Positions 34,351 through 43,708 of a stretch of 64,000 nucleotides of DNA are shown one piece after another. Numbering within the stretch: position 1 is the stretch's first letter; every line of letters begins with the position of its first letter. This stretch comes from Caenispirillum bisanense. Its GTDB lineage: Bacteria > Pseudomonadota > Alphaproteobacteria > Rhodospirillales > Rhodospirillaceae. The DNA lies in contig NZ_BAAAEP010000001.1 of the NCBI RefSeq assembly GCF_039523075.1, positions 62,001-126,000 on the forward strand, read 5' to 3'. The notes under the pieces were generated by a model. It did no database searches and was not told the origin of the DNA. It saw nothing but the letters and a program-made list of their open reading frames with translations. The position numbers and the translations under genes were made by a program.

Positions 34351-35961
34351 TCAGGTCACGTGCTTGATGCGGTTGTAGACGTTGAACTTGCCGGTCGGCG
34401 TCTCCAGGCCCTTGATGCGGGCCTTTTCTTCCAGGGTCTTGTCGTCGTAGACGACGATTTCACCCTTGGCGCGGTCGCCGGCGGCCTTGGCCCACACCGA
34501 CACCCACGCCTCGTCGCCGTTCTTGTTGAACTCGATGTGGGTGGCGACGGCGCCCGGATGCTCGGTGACCCGCAGGGTCTTGACGATTTCGCGGGTTTCC
34601 TTCGACAGCACCTTCACGCTCTGGGCGATTTCCGGCTCGGGGTGCATGGTCTGGTCCATCCAGACGTGCTGCGAGCTGGGGTGGGTGCGCAGGAACAGGC
34701 CGGGGCCGTCCGTCGCCACCGTGTAGCACATCTTCCAGGCCTGGTCGGCGTGCTTGGCCGGGTCGTTGCCCCAGACCGCCAGCTTGCCTTCACCCAGGTG
34801 GACGGTGCCCGCCACCGGGCCGCACTTCGGGTCGATCCAGTTGGCGCCCGGGCCGGGGTGCGGCCGGTTGCCGGTTTCCAGCATGCCGGCCAGCTTGCGG
34901 TCGACCGTATCCAGGAACACCATGGTGTTGGAGGCGTTGGCCGCGATCTGGAAGTAGCGGTGATCGGCGGTGAAGAAGCCGTCGTGCAGGAACTTGGCGT
35001 TGTCCACCTTCTCGATGCGCAGGTTGTCGAGGTCGGAGTAGTCGACCTGCCACAGCTGGCCCAGTTCCTTCACCGCGACGATCCAGGTCGGCGCCAGCGG
35101 CGTGTTGTAGAGGGCGGCGACGCGCGCCTCGTTGACGTAGTTGCCGTCGATGTCCACGCCGCGGGTGGAGACGACCTTCAGCGGTTCCATGGTCTCGGCG
35201 TCGACGATGGCGAAGTGCGGCGGCCAGTACGACCCGCCGATGATGTACTTGTCCTTCCACTCGCCGTAGTGGGACACGGCGACGTCGCGGGCGTCATAGG
35301 CGACCTGGACCTCGGCAACCACCTGCGGCGGGTTCATCCACAGGTCGATCTTGGTCATCTTGCCGTCGCGGCCCATGGTGTACCAGAACCGGCCGTCGGT
35401 GGTTTCCTTCATGACGTGGACGGCGTAGCCGGTGTTCACCTTGGCGACCACTTCCTTGGTGTCGCCGTCGATGATGCCGACCTTGCCTTCGTCACGCAGG
35501 ATGACCAGCACGAAGTTTTCCCAGTTGAGGGAGTGCTGCGGTTCCTTGGGGTAGTCCTTGGGCTCGATCAGAACCTTGCGGGTCTTCTTCATGTCGTCGA
35601 GCGACATCTCGGGCGGGACCGGCGGTTCCATCTGGACGTAGGTGGACAGCATGCGGATCTCGTCCTTCGACAGCTCGTTGTCGAAGTTGTTCATGCCGCC
35701 TTCGGTGCCCAGCGTCAGGATGCGCTCGATGCGCTGCTGGCCGAGCTTCTGCATGGCTTCCGGCAGCAGCGGCTTGCCGGTGGCGCCCATGCGCAGCACG
35801 CCATGGCAGCCGGCGCAGCGCTGGAAGTAAACCAGCTTGGAATGTTCGAATTCTTCCTTGGTCAGAGTCGGCTCAGCCGCCAGCGCCGCAGCGCCGCCGC
35901 CAAGGGTCAGCAGTGCGGTGAGGGTGGCAGCAGCCGCAGTGGAAGCAAGGTACGTTCTCAT
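34351..35961 (-). CDS. nirS: cytochrome cd1 nitrite reductase NirS
   Basis: Periplasmic enzyme reducing nitrite to NO; 536 residues. Signal peptide, then a cytochrome c domain (CAGCH, Cys49-His53) and an eight-bladed propeller binding haem d1. The axial His lies in NTGYAVH and the two active-site histidines in KFLHDGFF and NRPHPGPGAN, as in the Pseudomonas enzyme. The C-terminus TPTGKFNVYN is diagnostic. It is transcribed away from nirE. Confidence 0.97.
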   Translation of the reverse strand: MRTYLASTAAAATLTALLTLGGGAAALAAEPTLTKEEFEHSKLVYFQRCAGCHGVLRMGATGKPLLPEAMQKLGQQRIERILTLGTEGGMNNFDNELSKDEIRMLSTYVQMEPPVPPEMSLDDMKKTRKVLIEPKDYPKEPQHSLNWENFVLVILRDEGKVGIIDGDTKEVVAKVNTGYAVHVMKETTDGRFWYTMGRDGKMTKIDLWMNPPQVVAEVQVAYDARDVAVSHYGEWKDKYIIGGSYWPPHFAIVDAETMEPLKVVSTRGVDIDGNYVNEARVAALYNTPLAPTWIVAVKELGQLWQVDYSDLDNLRIEKVDNAKFLHDGFFTADHRYFQIAANASNTMVFLDTVDRKLAGMLETGNRPHPGPGANWIDPKCGPVAGTVHLGEGKLAVWGNDPAKHADQAWKMCYTVATDGPGLFLRTHPSSQHVWMDQTMHPEPEIAQSVKVLSKETREIVKTLRVTEHPGAVATHIEFNKNGDEAWVSVWAKAAGDRAKGEIVVYDDKTLEEKARIKGLETPTGKFNVYNRIKHVT

Positions 35962-36053
35962 CTTTGGTCCCCTCCGAGACGAAGACAGTGTGGCTGCAGT
36001 CCCTTTTCCTGCTGCAGCGGATTAAACCTTCCTCGGGGTGGGGGCACCGCCCC

Positions 36054-36067
36054 TTGACTTTCATCAA
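36054..36067 (-). promoter_or_regulatory. DNR/NNR/FNR-type box of nirS
   Basis: TTGACTTTCATCAA inside the longer palindrome CCCTTGACTTTCATCAAGGG. It is centred 99 nt before the nirS start and oriented for the minus-strand promoter. Confidence 0.88.
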
Positions 36068-36233
36068 GGGTGGAAAATTATCCACGAAATGCGCGTGGAT
36101 TTACCGCAAGTCATTTCCTTCCATTTTCCAGGAATGGTTCCAGATTTCATATCAGCATGAAGTCATGTGAAGCATTGATGCAGCGCCGTTTCTGCGCCGC
36201 ACAAGACGGCCACGGCCGCCGGCCCCGCCAATG

Positions 36234-36247
36234 TTGACCAAAGTCAA
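36234..36247 (+). promoter_or_regulatory. DNR/NNR/FNR-type box of the nirE operon
   Basis: TTGACCAAAGTCAA, a perfect consensus match, centred 83 nt before the nirE start. Confidence 0.88.
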
Positions 36248-36323
36248 AGCCGCTCCGCCGCCCCCTCCGCATCCTTGGTCGCAGCAATCGTGCGGGTATT
36301 TCCGCAAAGGGAGGAGTGGCGCC

Positions 36324-37121
36324 ATGACGGCATTGGGAAGCGTCCATCTGGTCGGCGCCGGGCCGGGAGACCCGGACCTGCTGACGCTCAAGGCGGCACG
36401 GCTGATCGCCTGCGCCGACGCGGTGGCCTACGACCGGCTGGTGTCGGACGCGGTGATGGCCCTGGTGCCGCCGACGGCGACGCGGGTGTTCGTCGGCAAG
36501 GAAAGCGGCTGCCACCACTGCACGCAGGACCGCATCAACGACATCCTCCTCGGCCTCGCCCGCCGCCATCGCACGGTGGTGCGGCTGAAGGGCGGCGACC
36601 CGTTCGTGTTCGGCCGCGGCGGCGAGGAGGCGGAGCACCTGACCGCCCACGGCGTGCCGGTGCATGTGGTGCCCGGCATCACCTCCGCCGCCGCCTGCGG
36701 GGCCGCCTGCGGCGTGCCGCTCACCCACCGGGGGCTGGCGACGGGCGTGCGCTTCGTCACCGGCCATGCCAAGGGCGACGCGCCGCTCGACCTCAACTGG
36801 GCGAGCCTCGCCGACCCCGACACCACCCTGGTGGTCTACATGGGCCTTGCCACCCTGCCGCAGATCAGCCGCCAGCTCATCGCCCACGGGATGCCGGCGG
36901 ACACGCCGGTGCTGGCGGTGCAGAACGGCACCACGGCGCAGGAACGCCGCCTGCTCACCCACCTGGACGCGGCGCCCGAGGCGCTGGTGCAGGCCGCCTT
37001 CCGGCCGCCGACCCTGCTGGTGATCGGCCGCGTCGCCGCCCTGGCCGAGGTGCCGGCGGCGGAGGGGGTGCGGGCCGAGCCGCGCGCCCTCCGGCCGCTC
37101 GCCGTCGCCGCCCATGCGTGA
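36324..37121 (+). CDS. nirE: uroporphyrinogen-III C-methyltransferase NirE
   Basis: 265 residues; makes precorrin-2, the first committed step towards siroheme and haem d1. Motifs: VHLVGAGPGDPDLLTLKA, the SUMT loop VRLKGGDPFVFGRGGEEAEH, VVPGITSA and PLTHRG. There is no CysG-type dehydrogenase/ferrochelatase fusion, so those steps need other proteins. The ATG at 36324 follows GGGAGGAG. It overlaps nirC by 8 nt. Confidence 0.95.
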   Translation: MTALGSVHLVGAGPGDPDLLTLKAARLIACADAVAYDRLVSDAVMALVPPTATRVFVGKESGCHHCTQDRINDILLGLARRHRTVVRLKGGDPFVFGRGGEEAEHLTAHGVPVHVVPGITSAAACGAACGVPLTHRGLATGVRFVTGHAKGDAPLDLNWASLADPDTTLVVYMGLATLPQISRQLIAHGMPADTPVLAVQNGTTAQERRLLTHLDAAPEALVQAAFRPPTLLVIGRVAALAEVPAAEGVRAEPRALRPLAVAAHA

Positions 37122-37443
37122 GGTACTTGCCGCGACCGTCCTTCTGGCGCTGGCGACGGCGGCGCCGGCCGCGGCATCCTCCGACCCCCTCAGCCCGGCC
37201 CGCGAGGCCGAACTGCGCGTGCTGCTGGAGCAGGATTGCGGCTCCTGCCACGGCCTGACCCGCAAGGGCGGCCTTGGCTCGCCGCTCACGCCTGAGGCGC
37301 TGGCCGGGCGCAGCGACGACGATCTGGCGCTGACCATCCGCCACGGCGTGCCCGGCACCCCCATGCCGCCGTGGGCGCCGCTTCTGAGCGATGCCGAGGT
37401 CTCGGCCCTGGTCGAGATGCTGCGGCAGGGAGATGTCCAATGA
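37114..37443 (+). CDS. nirC: cytochrome c55X NirC
   Basis: 109-residue periplasmic monohaem cytochrome: signal peptide (cleavage after AAA), CGSCH (Cys42-His46) and distal Met in TPMPPW. It is proposed to donate or accept electrons during haem d1 maturation and NirS activation. Overlaps nirF by ATGA. Confidence 0.92.
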   Translation: MREVLAATVLLALATAAPAAASSDPLSPAREAELRVLLEQDCGSCHGLTRKGGLGSPLTPEALAGRSDDDLALTIRHGVPGTPMPPWAPLLSDAEVSALVEMLRQGDVQ

Positions 37444-38636
37444 GCTTCCGCACCCTCATCCTCGCCTCCGCCGCCGCCCTGGCGCTCGCCGCCGGCACCG
37501 TCGGCACCGCTGCCGCCGCCGACCTGCGCGGCACCGGCGACCTCGGCCTGGTGATCGAGCGCGCCATCGGCCAGGTGGCGGTGGTCGACCGCCTGCAGAA
37601 CAGCCGCCTCGCCACCGTCAAGGGCCTGGGCGACCTGTCCCACGCCTCCGTCGTGTTCGGCCCGAGCGAGCGCTACGCCTATGTCTTCGGCCGTGATGGC
37701 GGGCTGACCAAGGTGGACATGCTGACCGGCACCATCGACCGCCGCGTGGTGCAGTCCGGCAATTCCATCGGCGGCGCCATCTCGGAAGACGGCCGGCTGG
37801 TCGCCGTCGCCAATTACGAGCCCGGCGGCGTCAAGGTGTTCGACGCCGACACGCTGGAACTGCTGGCCGACATTCCCGCCACCGCCATCGGCGACGGCAA
37901 GCGGTCCAAGGTGGTGGGGCTGGAGGACGCGCCGGGCAACCGCTTCGTCTTCAGCCTCTACGACACCGACGAAATCTGGATCGCCGACTTCTCCGCCGAC
38001 CCGCGCGCCCCGGTGCTGACCCAGTTCGCCGGCATCGGCCGCCAGCCTTACGACGCCTTGGTGTCGGAAGACGGCCGCTGGTACATCGCCGGCCTGTTCG
38101 GCGAGGACGGCCTCGCCATGCTCGACCTGTGGTACCCGGAACGCGGCGTGCGGCGGGTGCTCGACGGCTACGGCCGCGGGGCGGAGCCGCTGCCGGTCTA
38201 CAAGATGCCGCACCTGGAAGGCTGGGCGGTGGCCGCCGGCAAGGCGTGGCTGCCGGCCATCGGCCGTCATTCGGTGCTGGTGGTGGACCTGGCGACGTGG
38301 CAGCAGGTGGCGGAGATCCCCGTTCACGGCCAGCCGGTGTTCGTCATGGCACGGCCCGGCGGGCGGCATGTGTGGGTCAACTTCGCGCTGCCCGACAACG
38401 GCACCGTGCAGGTGATCGACACCGAGGCCCTGGCGGTGGCCGATACCCTCACCCCCGGCCCCGGCGTGCTGCACATGGAGTTCACGCCGCGCGGCGACCG
38501 CGTGTGGCTGTCGGTGCGCGACCGCGACGAGGTCCACGTCATCGACACCGAAAGCCGCGAGACGCTGGCGGTGCTGCCGGCCGACAAGCCGTCGGGCATC
38601 TTCTTCACCAGCCGCGCCCACCGCATCGGACTGTAG
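37440..38636 (+). CDS. nirF: haem d1 biosynthesis protein NirF
   Basis: 398 residues, signal peptide (cleavage after AAA near 26), then a NirS-like propeller without the cytochrome domain (VFGPSERYAYVFGRDGGLTK, VKVFDADTLELLADIP). It binds haem d1 or its precursor in the periplasm. The start overlaps nirC; nirD begins 3 nt after the stop. Confidence 0.94.
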   Translation: MSFRTLILASAAALALAAGTVGTAAAADLRGTGDLGLVIERAIGQVAVVDRLQNSRLATVKGLGDLSHASVVFGPSERYAYVFGRDGGLTKVDMLTGTIDRRVVQSGNSIGGAISEDGRLVAVANYEPGGVKVFDADTLELLADIPATAIGDGKRSKVVGLEDAPGNRFVFSLYDTDEIWIADFSADPRAPVLTQFAGIGRQPYDALVSEDGRWYIAGLFGEDGLAMLDLWYPERGVRRVLDGYGRGAEPLPVYKMPHLEGWAVAAGKAWLPAIGRHSVLVVDLATWQQVAEIPVHGQPVFVMARPGGRHVWVNFALPDNGTVQVIDTEALAVADTLTPGPGVLHMEFTPRGDRVWLSVRDRDEVHVIDTESRETLAVLPADKPSGIFFTSRAHRIGL

Positions 38637-38639
38637 ATC

Positions 38640-39092
38640 ATGCAGCGCGCATCCGACTTCGAAACCCGCCTGCTCAACCTCGCCCAGCGCGACTTCCCGC
38701 TGACCGCGCGCCCCTACGCCGACCTCGGCCGCCGCCTCGGCTGCACGGAGCGGGAGGTGATCGACGCCTTCCGCGCCATGAAGGACGACGGCCTGCTGTC
38801 GCGCATCGGCGCCGTCTACAAGCCGGGCACCGTCGGCGCCGCCTGCCTGGCCGCCATGCGGGTGCCGGAAGACCGGCTGGAGGCGGTGGCAGCGCTGGTT
38901 TCCGGCTTTTCCGAGGTCAACCACAACTACCGCCGCGACCATGCCTGGAACCTGTGGTTCGTGGTCACCGCCCACAGCGTCGCCCGCCGCGACGCGGTGC
39001 TGCTGCTGATCGAGGAGGAAGCCGGCCTGCCGGTCCTGCGCCTGCCGATGGTGGAGGACTATCACCTCGACCTGGGATTCCCCCTGTCATGA
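38640..39092 (+). CDS. nirD: siroheme decarboxylase subunit NirD
   Basis: 150 residues, Lrp/AsnC-like two-domain protein: an N-terminal winged helix (LTARPYADLGRRLGCTEREV) and a RAM-like domain with NHNYRRDHAWNLWFVVTA. This is the D/G type of the NirDLGH complex that decarboxylates siroheme. It pairs with the gene that overlaps its end. Confidence 0.9.
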   Translation: MQRASDFETRLLNLAQRDFPLTARPYADLGRRLGCTEREVIDAFRAMKDDGLLSRIGAVYKPGTVGAACLAAMRVPEDRLEAVAALVSGFSEVNHNYRRDHAWNLWFVVTAHSVARRDAVLLLIEEEAGLPVLRLPMVEDYHLDLGFPLS

Positions 39093-39613
39093 GCGCCGCC
39101 GCCGATCCCCTGCTGCTGGCCGACGGCCGCGACCTCTCGCTGGTGGCGGCCCTGCGCGACGGCCTGCCGCTGACCCCGCGCCCCTATGCCGACCTCGGCA
39201 GCCGCCTCGCCATGTCGGAGGCGGAGGTCATCAGCCGCCTGCGGGCGCTGGTGGAGGCCGGCGTCATCCGCCGCTTCGGCGCCATCGTCCGCCACCACGA
39301 GGCCGGCTATACCGCCAACGCCATGGTGGTGCTCGATATTCCCGATGCCGAGGTGGCCCGTGTCGGCCACCGGCTGGCGGCGGAGGACATGGTGACCCTG
39401 TGCTACCGCCGCCTGCGGGCGCTGCCGCACTGGCCGTACAACCTCTATGCCATGGTCCATGGCCGCGACCGGGCCGTGGTCACCGCCACCATCGACTCCA
39501 TGCTCGCCCGCCAGGGGCTGAAGGCCTGGCCCCATGCGGTGCTGTTCTCCACCCGCCGCTACAAGCAGACCGGCGGCCGCTACGGCCGACCGGCGCCGGA
39601 GGTGCGTCCATGA
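39089..39613 (+). CDS. nirL: siroheme decarboxylase subunit NirL
   Basis: 174 residues, paralogue of NirD. The RAM-like domain has LCYRRLRALPHWPYNLYAMV and the C-terminus FSTRRYKQTGGRY of the L/H type. ATGA overlap with nirD and nirG. Confidence 0.88.
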   Translation: MSAAADPLLLADGRDLSLVAALRDGLPLTPRPYADLGSRLAMSEAEVISRLRALVEAGVIRRFGAIVRHHEAGYTANAMVVLDIPDAEVARVGHRLAAEDMVTLCYRRLRALPHWPYNLYAMVHGRDRAVVTATIDSMLARQGLKAWPHAVLFSTRRYKQTGGRYGRPAPEVRP

Positions 39614-40065
39614 GCCCCGACCTTGATGCCGTCGACCGCGCCATCGTCAATGCCCTGCAGGGCGGCTTCCCCCTGTGCGACCGCCCCTTCGCCGCCGCCG
39701 CCGCGCCGCTCGGCCTGACCGAGGCGGAACTGATCGAGCGGCTGGTGTCGCTGCGGGCGCGCGGCGTGCTCACCCGTTTCGGGCCGCTGTGGAAGCCGGA
39801 GGCGCTGGGCGGCGAGGCGGTGCTGGCGGCCATGGCGGTGCCGGAGTCGCGCTTCGAGGAGGTGGCGGCGCTGGTCAACGCCTTCCCCGAGGTCGCCCAC
39901 AACTACGCCCGCGACCATGCCCTGAACATGTGGTTCGTGGTCGCCGCCGAGTCGCCGGAACGGGCGCAGGCGGTGTGCGAGGCCATTGCCGCCGCCGCCG
40001 GCCTGCCGGTGCTGCCGCTGCCCAAGCTGCATGAGTTCCACCTCGACCTGAGGCTCGTCGCATGA
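39610..40065 (+). CDS. nirG: siroheme decarboxylase subunit NirG
   Basis: 151 residues, D/G-type paralogue (AHNYARDHALNMWFVVAAES, ending KLHEFHLDL). ATGA overlaps on both sides show translational coupling. The G/L naming follows the gene order known from Pseudomonas. Confidence 0.88.
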   Translation: MSPDLDAVDRAIVNALQGGFPLCDRPFAAAAAPLGLTEAELIERLVSLRARGVLTRFGPLWKPEALGGEAVLAAMAVPESRFEEVAALVNAFPEVAHNYARDHALNMWFVVAAESPERAQAVCEAIAAAAGLPVLPLPKLHEFHLDLRLVA

Positions 40066-40571
40066 CCCAGCCGATCCTGCTCGACGCCACCGACCGCGCC
40101 CTGGTCACCGCCACGCAGGACGGCCTGCCGCTGCTGCCCGACCCCTACGGCGCGGTGGCGGAGGCGGTGGGCATCGCGCGGGCGGAGGTGATCGGCCGGC
40201 TGGAGCGCATGCTGGCGGCCGGCGTCATCCGCCGCATCGGCGCCGTGCCCAACCACTACCGCCTCGGCTTCCGCGCCAACGGCATGACCGTGTGGGACGT
40301 GGACGACGACCGAGTGATGGCGCTGGGGCAGGCGGTGGGCGACCTGCCGTTCGTCAGCCACTGCTACCTGCGGCCGCGCGTCGCCGGCCTGTGGTCCTAC
40401 AACCTGTTCGCCATGGTCCACGGCCACGACCGCGCCGAGGCGGAGTCGCAGGCGGGCCAGATCCGCGCCCTGCTGGGCGAGGCCTGCCGCGGCGGCGAGA
40501 TCCTCTATTCCACCCGCATCCTCAAGAAGACCGGCCTGCGCCTGCGCGCCAGCGCCGGGCAAGGAGGCTGA
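40062..40571 (+). CDS. nirH: siroheme decarboxylase subunit NirH
   Basis: 169 residues, L/H-type paralogue (GVIRRIGAVPNHYRLGFRAN, HCYLRPRVAGLWSYNLFAMV, STRILKKTGLRL). Fourth of the tandem family; together with NirD, L and G it forms the decarboxylase. Three nt separate it from nirJ. Confidence 0.88.
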   Translation: MTQPILLDATDRALVTATQDGLPLLPDPYGAVAEAVGIARAEVIGRLERMLAAGVIRRIGAVPNHYRLGFRANGMTVWDVDDDRVMALGQAVGDLPFVSHCYLRPRVAGLWSYNLFAMVHGHDRAEAESQAGQIRALLGEACRGGEILYSTRILKKTGLRLRASAGQGG

Positions 40572-40574
40572 CCC

Positions 40575-41831
40575 ATGTTCCGCCTGTCCCGCTACATCTC
40601 GGCCCTGGTGGCGGCGGAGGAAGGGCGCACCGCCGCCGCTCCGCCGCGCCGGGTCGCCCCCGGTCCCGGCGCCGGCGACGGCTCCGCCACCGGGCCGGTG
40701 GTGATCTGGAACCTCATCCGCCGCTGCAACCTGACGTGCAAGCACTGCTATGCCCTGTCCGCCGACACCGACTTCGCCGGCGAGCTGACCACCGACGAGG
40801 TGTTCGGCGTCATGGACGACCTGAAGGCCTTCCGCGTGCCGGTGCTGATCCTGTCGGGCGGCGAGCCGCTCATGCGGCCGGACATCTACCGCATCGCCAC
40901 CCGCGCCAAGGTGATGGGGTTCTACGTCGGCCTGTCCACCAACGGCACCCTGATCGACGACGACAACATCCACCGCATCGAGACGGTGGGGTTCGATTAC
41001 GTCGGCATCAGCCTGGACGGCCTGCGCAACACCCACGACCATTTCCGCCGCAAGCAGGGGGCGTTCAATGCCTCGCTGCGGGCCATCCGCCTGTGCCGGG
41101 AACACGGCATCAAGGTCGGCATCCGCTTCTGCCCCACCAAGGACACGGCGCAGGATCTGCCGGCGCTGCTCGACCTGGCGGATGCGGAGGGGATCGACAA
41201 GGTCTACGTCACCCACCTCAACTATGCCGGACGCGGCAACCATAACCGCCGCAGCGATGCCCACCACGCGCTGACCCGCGAGGTCATGGACCTGCTGTTC
41301 GAACGCTGCCTCGCCGACGTGCGGGCCGGGCGGCAGCGGGAATACGTCACCGGCAACAACGATGCCGACGGCGTCTATCTGCTGCAATGGGCGGAGCGCC
41401 GCTTTCCCGCCCAGGCGGCCATGCTGCGCCGGCGGCTGGAGGCCTGGGGCGGCAATGCCTCGGGCGTCAACGTCGCCAATATCGACAACCTGGGCAACGT
41501 CCACCCCGACACCATGTGGTGGACCCACACCCTCGGCAACGTGCGCTCGCGGCCGTTTTCCGACATCTGGATGGACGTGTCCGACCCGCTCATGGCCGGA
41601 CTCAAGCAGCGGCCGCGGCCGGTGGGCGGGCGCTGCGGTCCTTGCGTCCATCGCGCCATCTGCAACGGCAACACCCGCACCCGCGCCTTCCAGCTGACCG
41701 GCGATGCCTGGGCGGAAGACCCCGGCTGCTACCTCGACGACGACGAGATCGGCGTCAGCGGCGGCGGCCCGCGGGTGGAACTGACATCCTTCGGCGCCGG
41801 CCGGCGGCCGCTCGCCGTGGCGGAGGGGTAA
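40575..41831 (+). CDS. nirJ: radical SAM haem d1 synthase NirJ
   Basis: 418 residues. The radical SAM cluster CNLTCKHC (Cys51, Cys55, Cys58) follows an N-terminal extension. SGGEPLMRPD and the C-terminal SPASM-like cysteines (CGPCVHRAICNGNTRTR, DPGCYL) match NirJ, which removes the propionates of didecarboxysiroheme to install the oxo groups. It precedes nirN by 4 nt. Confidence 0.95.
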   Translation: MFRLSRYISALVAAEEGRTAAAPPRRVAPGPGAGDGSATGPVVIWNLIRRCNLTCKHCYALSADTDFAGELTTDEVFGVMDDLKAFRVPVLILSGGEPLMRPDIYRIATRAKVMGFYVGLSTNGTLIDDDNIHRIETVGFDYVGISLDGLRNTHDHFRRKQGAFNASLRAIRLCREHGIKVGIRFCPTKDTAQDLPALLDLADAEGIDKVYVTHLNYAGRGNHNRRSDAHHALTREVMDLLFERCLADVRAGRQREYVTGNNDADGVYLLQWAERRFPAQAAMLRRRLEAWGGNASGVNVANIDNLGNVHPDTMWWTHTLGNVRSRPFSDIWMDVSDPLMAGLKQRPRPVGGRCGPCVHRAICNGNTRTRAFQLTGDAWAEDPGCYLDDDEIGVSGGGPRVELTSFGAGRRPLAVAEG

Positions 41832-41835
41832 TATC

Positions 41836-43329
41836 ATGCGTATACGTAGTGTCCTGCTGGCCTCCGCCGCCGCCGCCCTGCTGGCGCTGCCGGCCGGCGC
41901 CGCCGAGCCCGATCCGGCCCGCCTCTATACCGAGGTCTGCGCCGCCTGCCATGGCGGCGACCGCCTGGGCGCCATCGGACCGGCGCTGCTGCCGCAGAAC
42001 CTCGGCCGCCTGAAGCCGGCGGAGGCGAAGGAGATCATCCTGCACGGCCGCGCCGCCACCCAGATGCCGGCCTTCGCCGAGCAACTGAGCGACGCCGATG
42101 CCGACGCGCTCGCCGCCTACATCTTCCAGCCGCCGGCGGTGATGCCGGCGTGGGACATGGCGGAGATCACCGCCAGCCACCTCATCCACGCCGATCCGCT
42201 GGCGCTGCCCAAGGCGCCGAGCCATGGCAGCGACCTGATGAACCTGTTCGCGGTGGTGGAAAGCGGCGATCACCACGTCACCATCCTGGACGGCGACACC
42301 TTCACCCCCATCGACCGCTTCGAGAGCCGCTTCGCCCTGCACGGCGGCATCAAGTATTCGCCCGACGGCCGGTTTGCCTACATGGCCAGCCGCGACGGCT
42401 GGGTGTCGGTCTACGACATGTGGACGCTGCAAATGGTGGCGGAGGTGCGGGCCGGCATCAACACCCGCAACATCGCCGTTTCCTCGGACGGCCAGTGGGT
42501 GGCGGTGGGCAACATGGTGCCGGCGAGCGTGGTGATCCTCAACGCCCGCGACCTGACGCCGCACTCGGTCATTCCGGTGGTGGACGATGCCGGCGCCGAG
42601 AGCCGGGTGTCGGCCGTCTACACCGCGCCGCCGCGCGGCAGCTTCATCGTCGCCCTGAAGGACATGCCCGAGGTGTGGGAGATCCCCTATACCTCCGCCG
42701 CCGCCTTCAGCGTCCGCCACATCCGGCTGGACGACTACCTAGACGACTTCTTCTTCGACCAGGGGTACGAGCACCTGATGGGGGCCGCCCGCAACGCGAA
42801 GAACGGCCAGGTGGTCAGCCTGACCGCCGGGCAGAAGGTGGCGGACATCCCGCTGTCGGGCATGCCGCACCTGGGCTCGGGCATCACCTTCGACTGGAAC
42901 GGCGGCCGGGTCATGGCCTCGCCCAACCTGAAGGAAAACAAGATCACCGTCCTCGACATGGCGACGTGGCAGACGGTGAAGGAACTGGAGACCCTCGGCC
43001 CCGGCTTCTTCATGCGCAGCCACGAGAACGCGCCCTATGCCTTCGCCGACGTGTTCTTCGGCCCCAACAAGGATGCGGTGCATGTGATCGACAAGCAGAC
43101 GCTGGAGATCGTCCGCACCCTGCGCCCGGAACCCGGCCGCACCGTCGCCCATGCCGAGTTCACCCAGGACGGCCGCCATGTGCTGCTGTCGCTGATGGAG
43201 GACGACGGCGCCCTCATCATCCTTGATGCCGCGACGCTGGAGGAGGTCAAGCGCCTGCCCATGCGGCGGCCGGTGGGCAAGTACAACGTCGCCAACAAGA
43301 TCCGCTACGAAGAAGGGACCAGCCACTGA
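41836..43329 (+). CDS. nirN: cytochrome c/haem d1 protein NirN
   Basis: 497 residues: signal peptide, CAACH (Cys35-His39), then a NirS-like d1 propeller (GGIKYSPDGRFAYMASRDGW, ending RPVGKYNVANKIRY). NirN catalyses the last step, dehydrogenation of the d1 side chain, and hands the cofactor to NirS. It closes the nirECFDLGHJN operon. Confidence 0.93.
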   Translation: MRIRSVLLASAAAALLALPAGAAEPDPARLYTEVCAACHGGDRLGAIGPALLPQNLGRLKPAEAKEIILHGRAATQMPAFAEQLSDADADALAAYIFQPPAVMPAWDMAEITASHLIHADPLALPKAPSHGSDLMNLFAVVESGDHHVTILDGDTFTPIDRFESRFALHGGIKYSPDGRFAYMASRDGWVSVYDMWTLQMVAEVRAGINTRNIAVSSDGQWVAVGNMVPASVVILNARDLTPHSVIPVVDDAGAESRVSAVYTAPPRGSFIVALKDMPEVWEIPYTSAAAFSVRHIRLDDYLDDFFFDQGYEHLMGAARNAKNGQVVSLTAGQKVADIPLSGMPHLGSGITFDWNGGRVMASPNLKENKITVLDMATWQTVKELETLGPGFFMRSHENAPYAFADVFFGPNKDAVHVIDKQTLEIVRTLRPEPGRTVAHAEFTQDGRHVLLSLMEDDGALIILDAATLEEVKRLPMRRPVGKYNVANKIRYEEGTSH

Positions 43330-43339
43330 GGCTGGTCCC
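43315..43339. other. hairpin overlapping the nirN stop codon
   Basis: Perfect 10-bp stem (GGGACCAGCC at 43315-43324 with 43330-43339) around a five-base loop, ACTGA, that contains the TGA stop. There is no T-tract. It sits between the convergent nir and nor operons and is a likely 3'-end or termination structure. Confidence 0.6.
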
Positions 43340-43375
43340 CCACAAGACTTCCGAAGATGATCCGGCGGGGTGGTG

Positions 43376-43681
43376 TCACACCACCCCGATCACCATGTGG
43401 CCGCCCAGGATCACCGCCAGGATGGCGATGACGAAGGCGGCGAACAGGGCCCGCCAGCCGGCGGTGGAACTGCGCAGGTTCAGGTAGACGCTGAGGATCT
43501 GCCGCGCCTTCACCGCCGTCAGCACCAGAATGACCGTCACCTGCAGCGCCGTCAGGGCGGCGGTGGAGGCGGCATTGCCGTCGGTGAAGGCGGTGACCAT
43601 GCTGCCGACCGTCAGGCCGGCGAGCAGCAGCCAGGTGATGGCCAGGGCAGGGCGGGTCGGCTGGCGGGACAGGTCGCTCAT
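43376..43681 (-). CDS. norF: NorF-like small membrane protein
   Basis: 101 residues with three hydrophobic spans, resembling cytochrome c oxidase subunit IV/NorF. It is last in norCBQDEF. Accessory to NO reductase activity; the identity rests on size, topology and position after norE. Confidence 0.8.
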   Translation of the reverse strand: MSDLSRQPTRPALAITWLLLAGLTVGSMVTAFTDGNAASTAALTALQVTVILVLTAVKARQILSVYLNLRSSTAGWRALFAAFVIAILAVILGGHMVIGVV

Positions 43682-43708
43682 GGCGGGTCTCCGGCGGGGC
43701 GGGCAGGG

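Larger units (their letters stand above)
35962..36323. other. divergent nirS/nirE control region (362 nt, no gene)
   Basis: Contains two DNR-type boxes, one per direction, about 180 nt apart. It also has other dyads: ATCCACG-N7-CGTGGAT (36080-36086 and 36094-36100), TTCAT-N6-ATGAA and CATGA-N2-TCATG (36156-36167). It is markedly more AT-rich than its flanks. The extra dyads may bind a second regulator. No small ORF with coding character was seen. Confidence 0.8.

Noticed and set aside
36147..39065. 972-codon antisense frame opposite nirE, nirC and nirF
   Set aside because: Low-complexity shadow without motifs; the plus-strand genes are certain.
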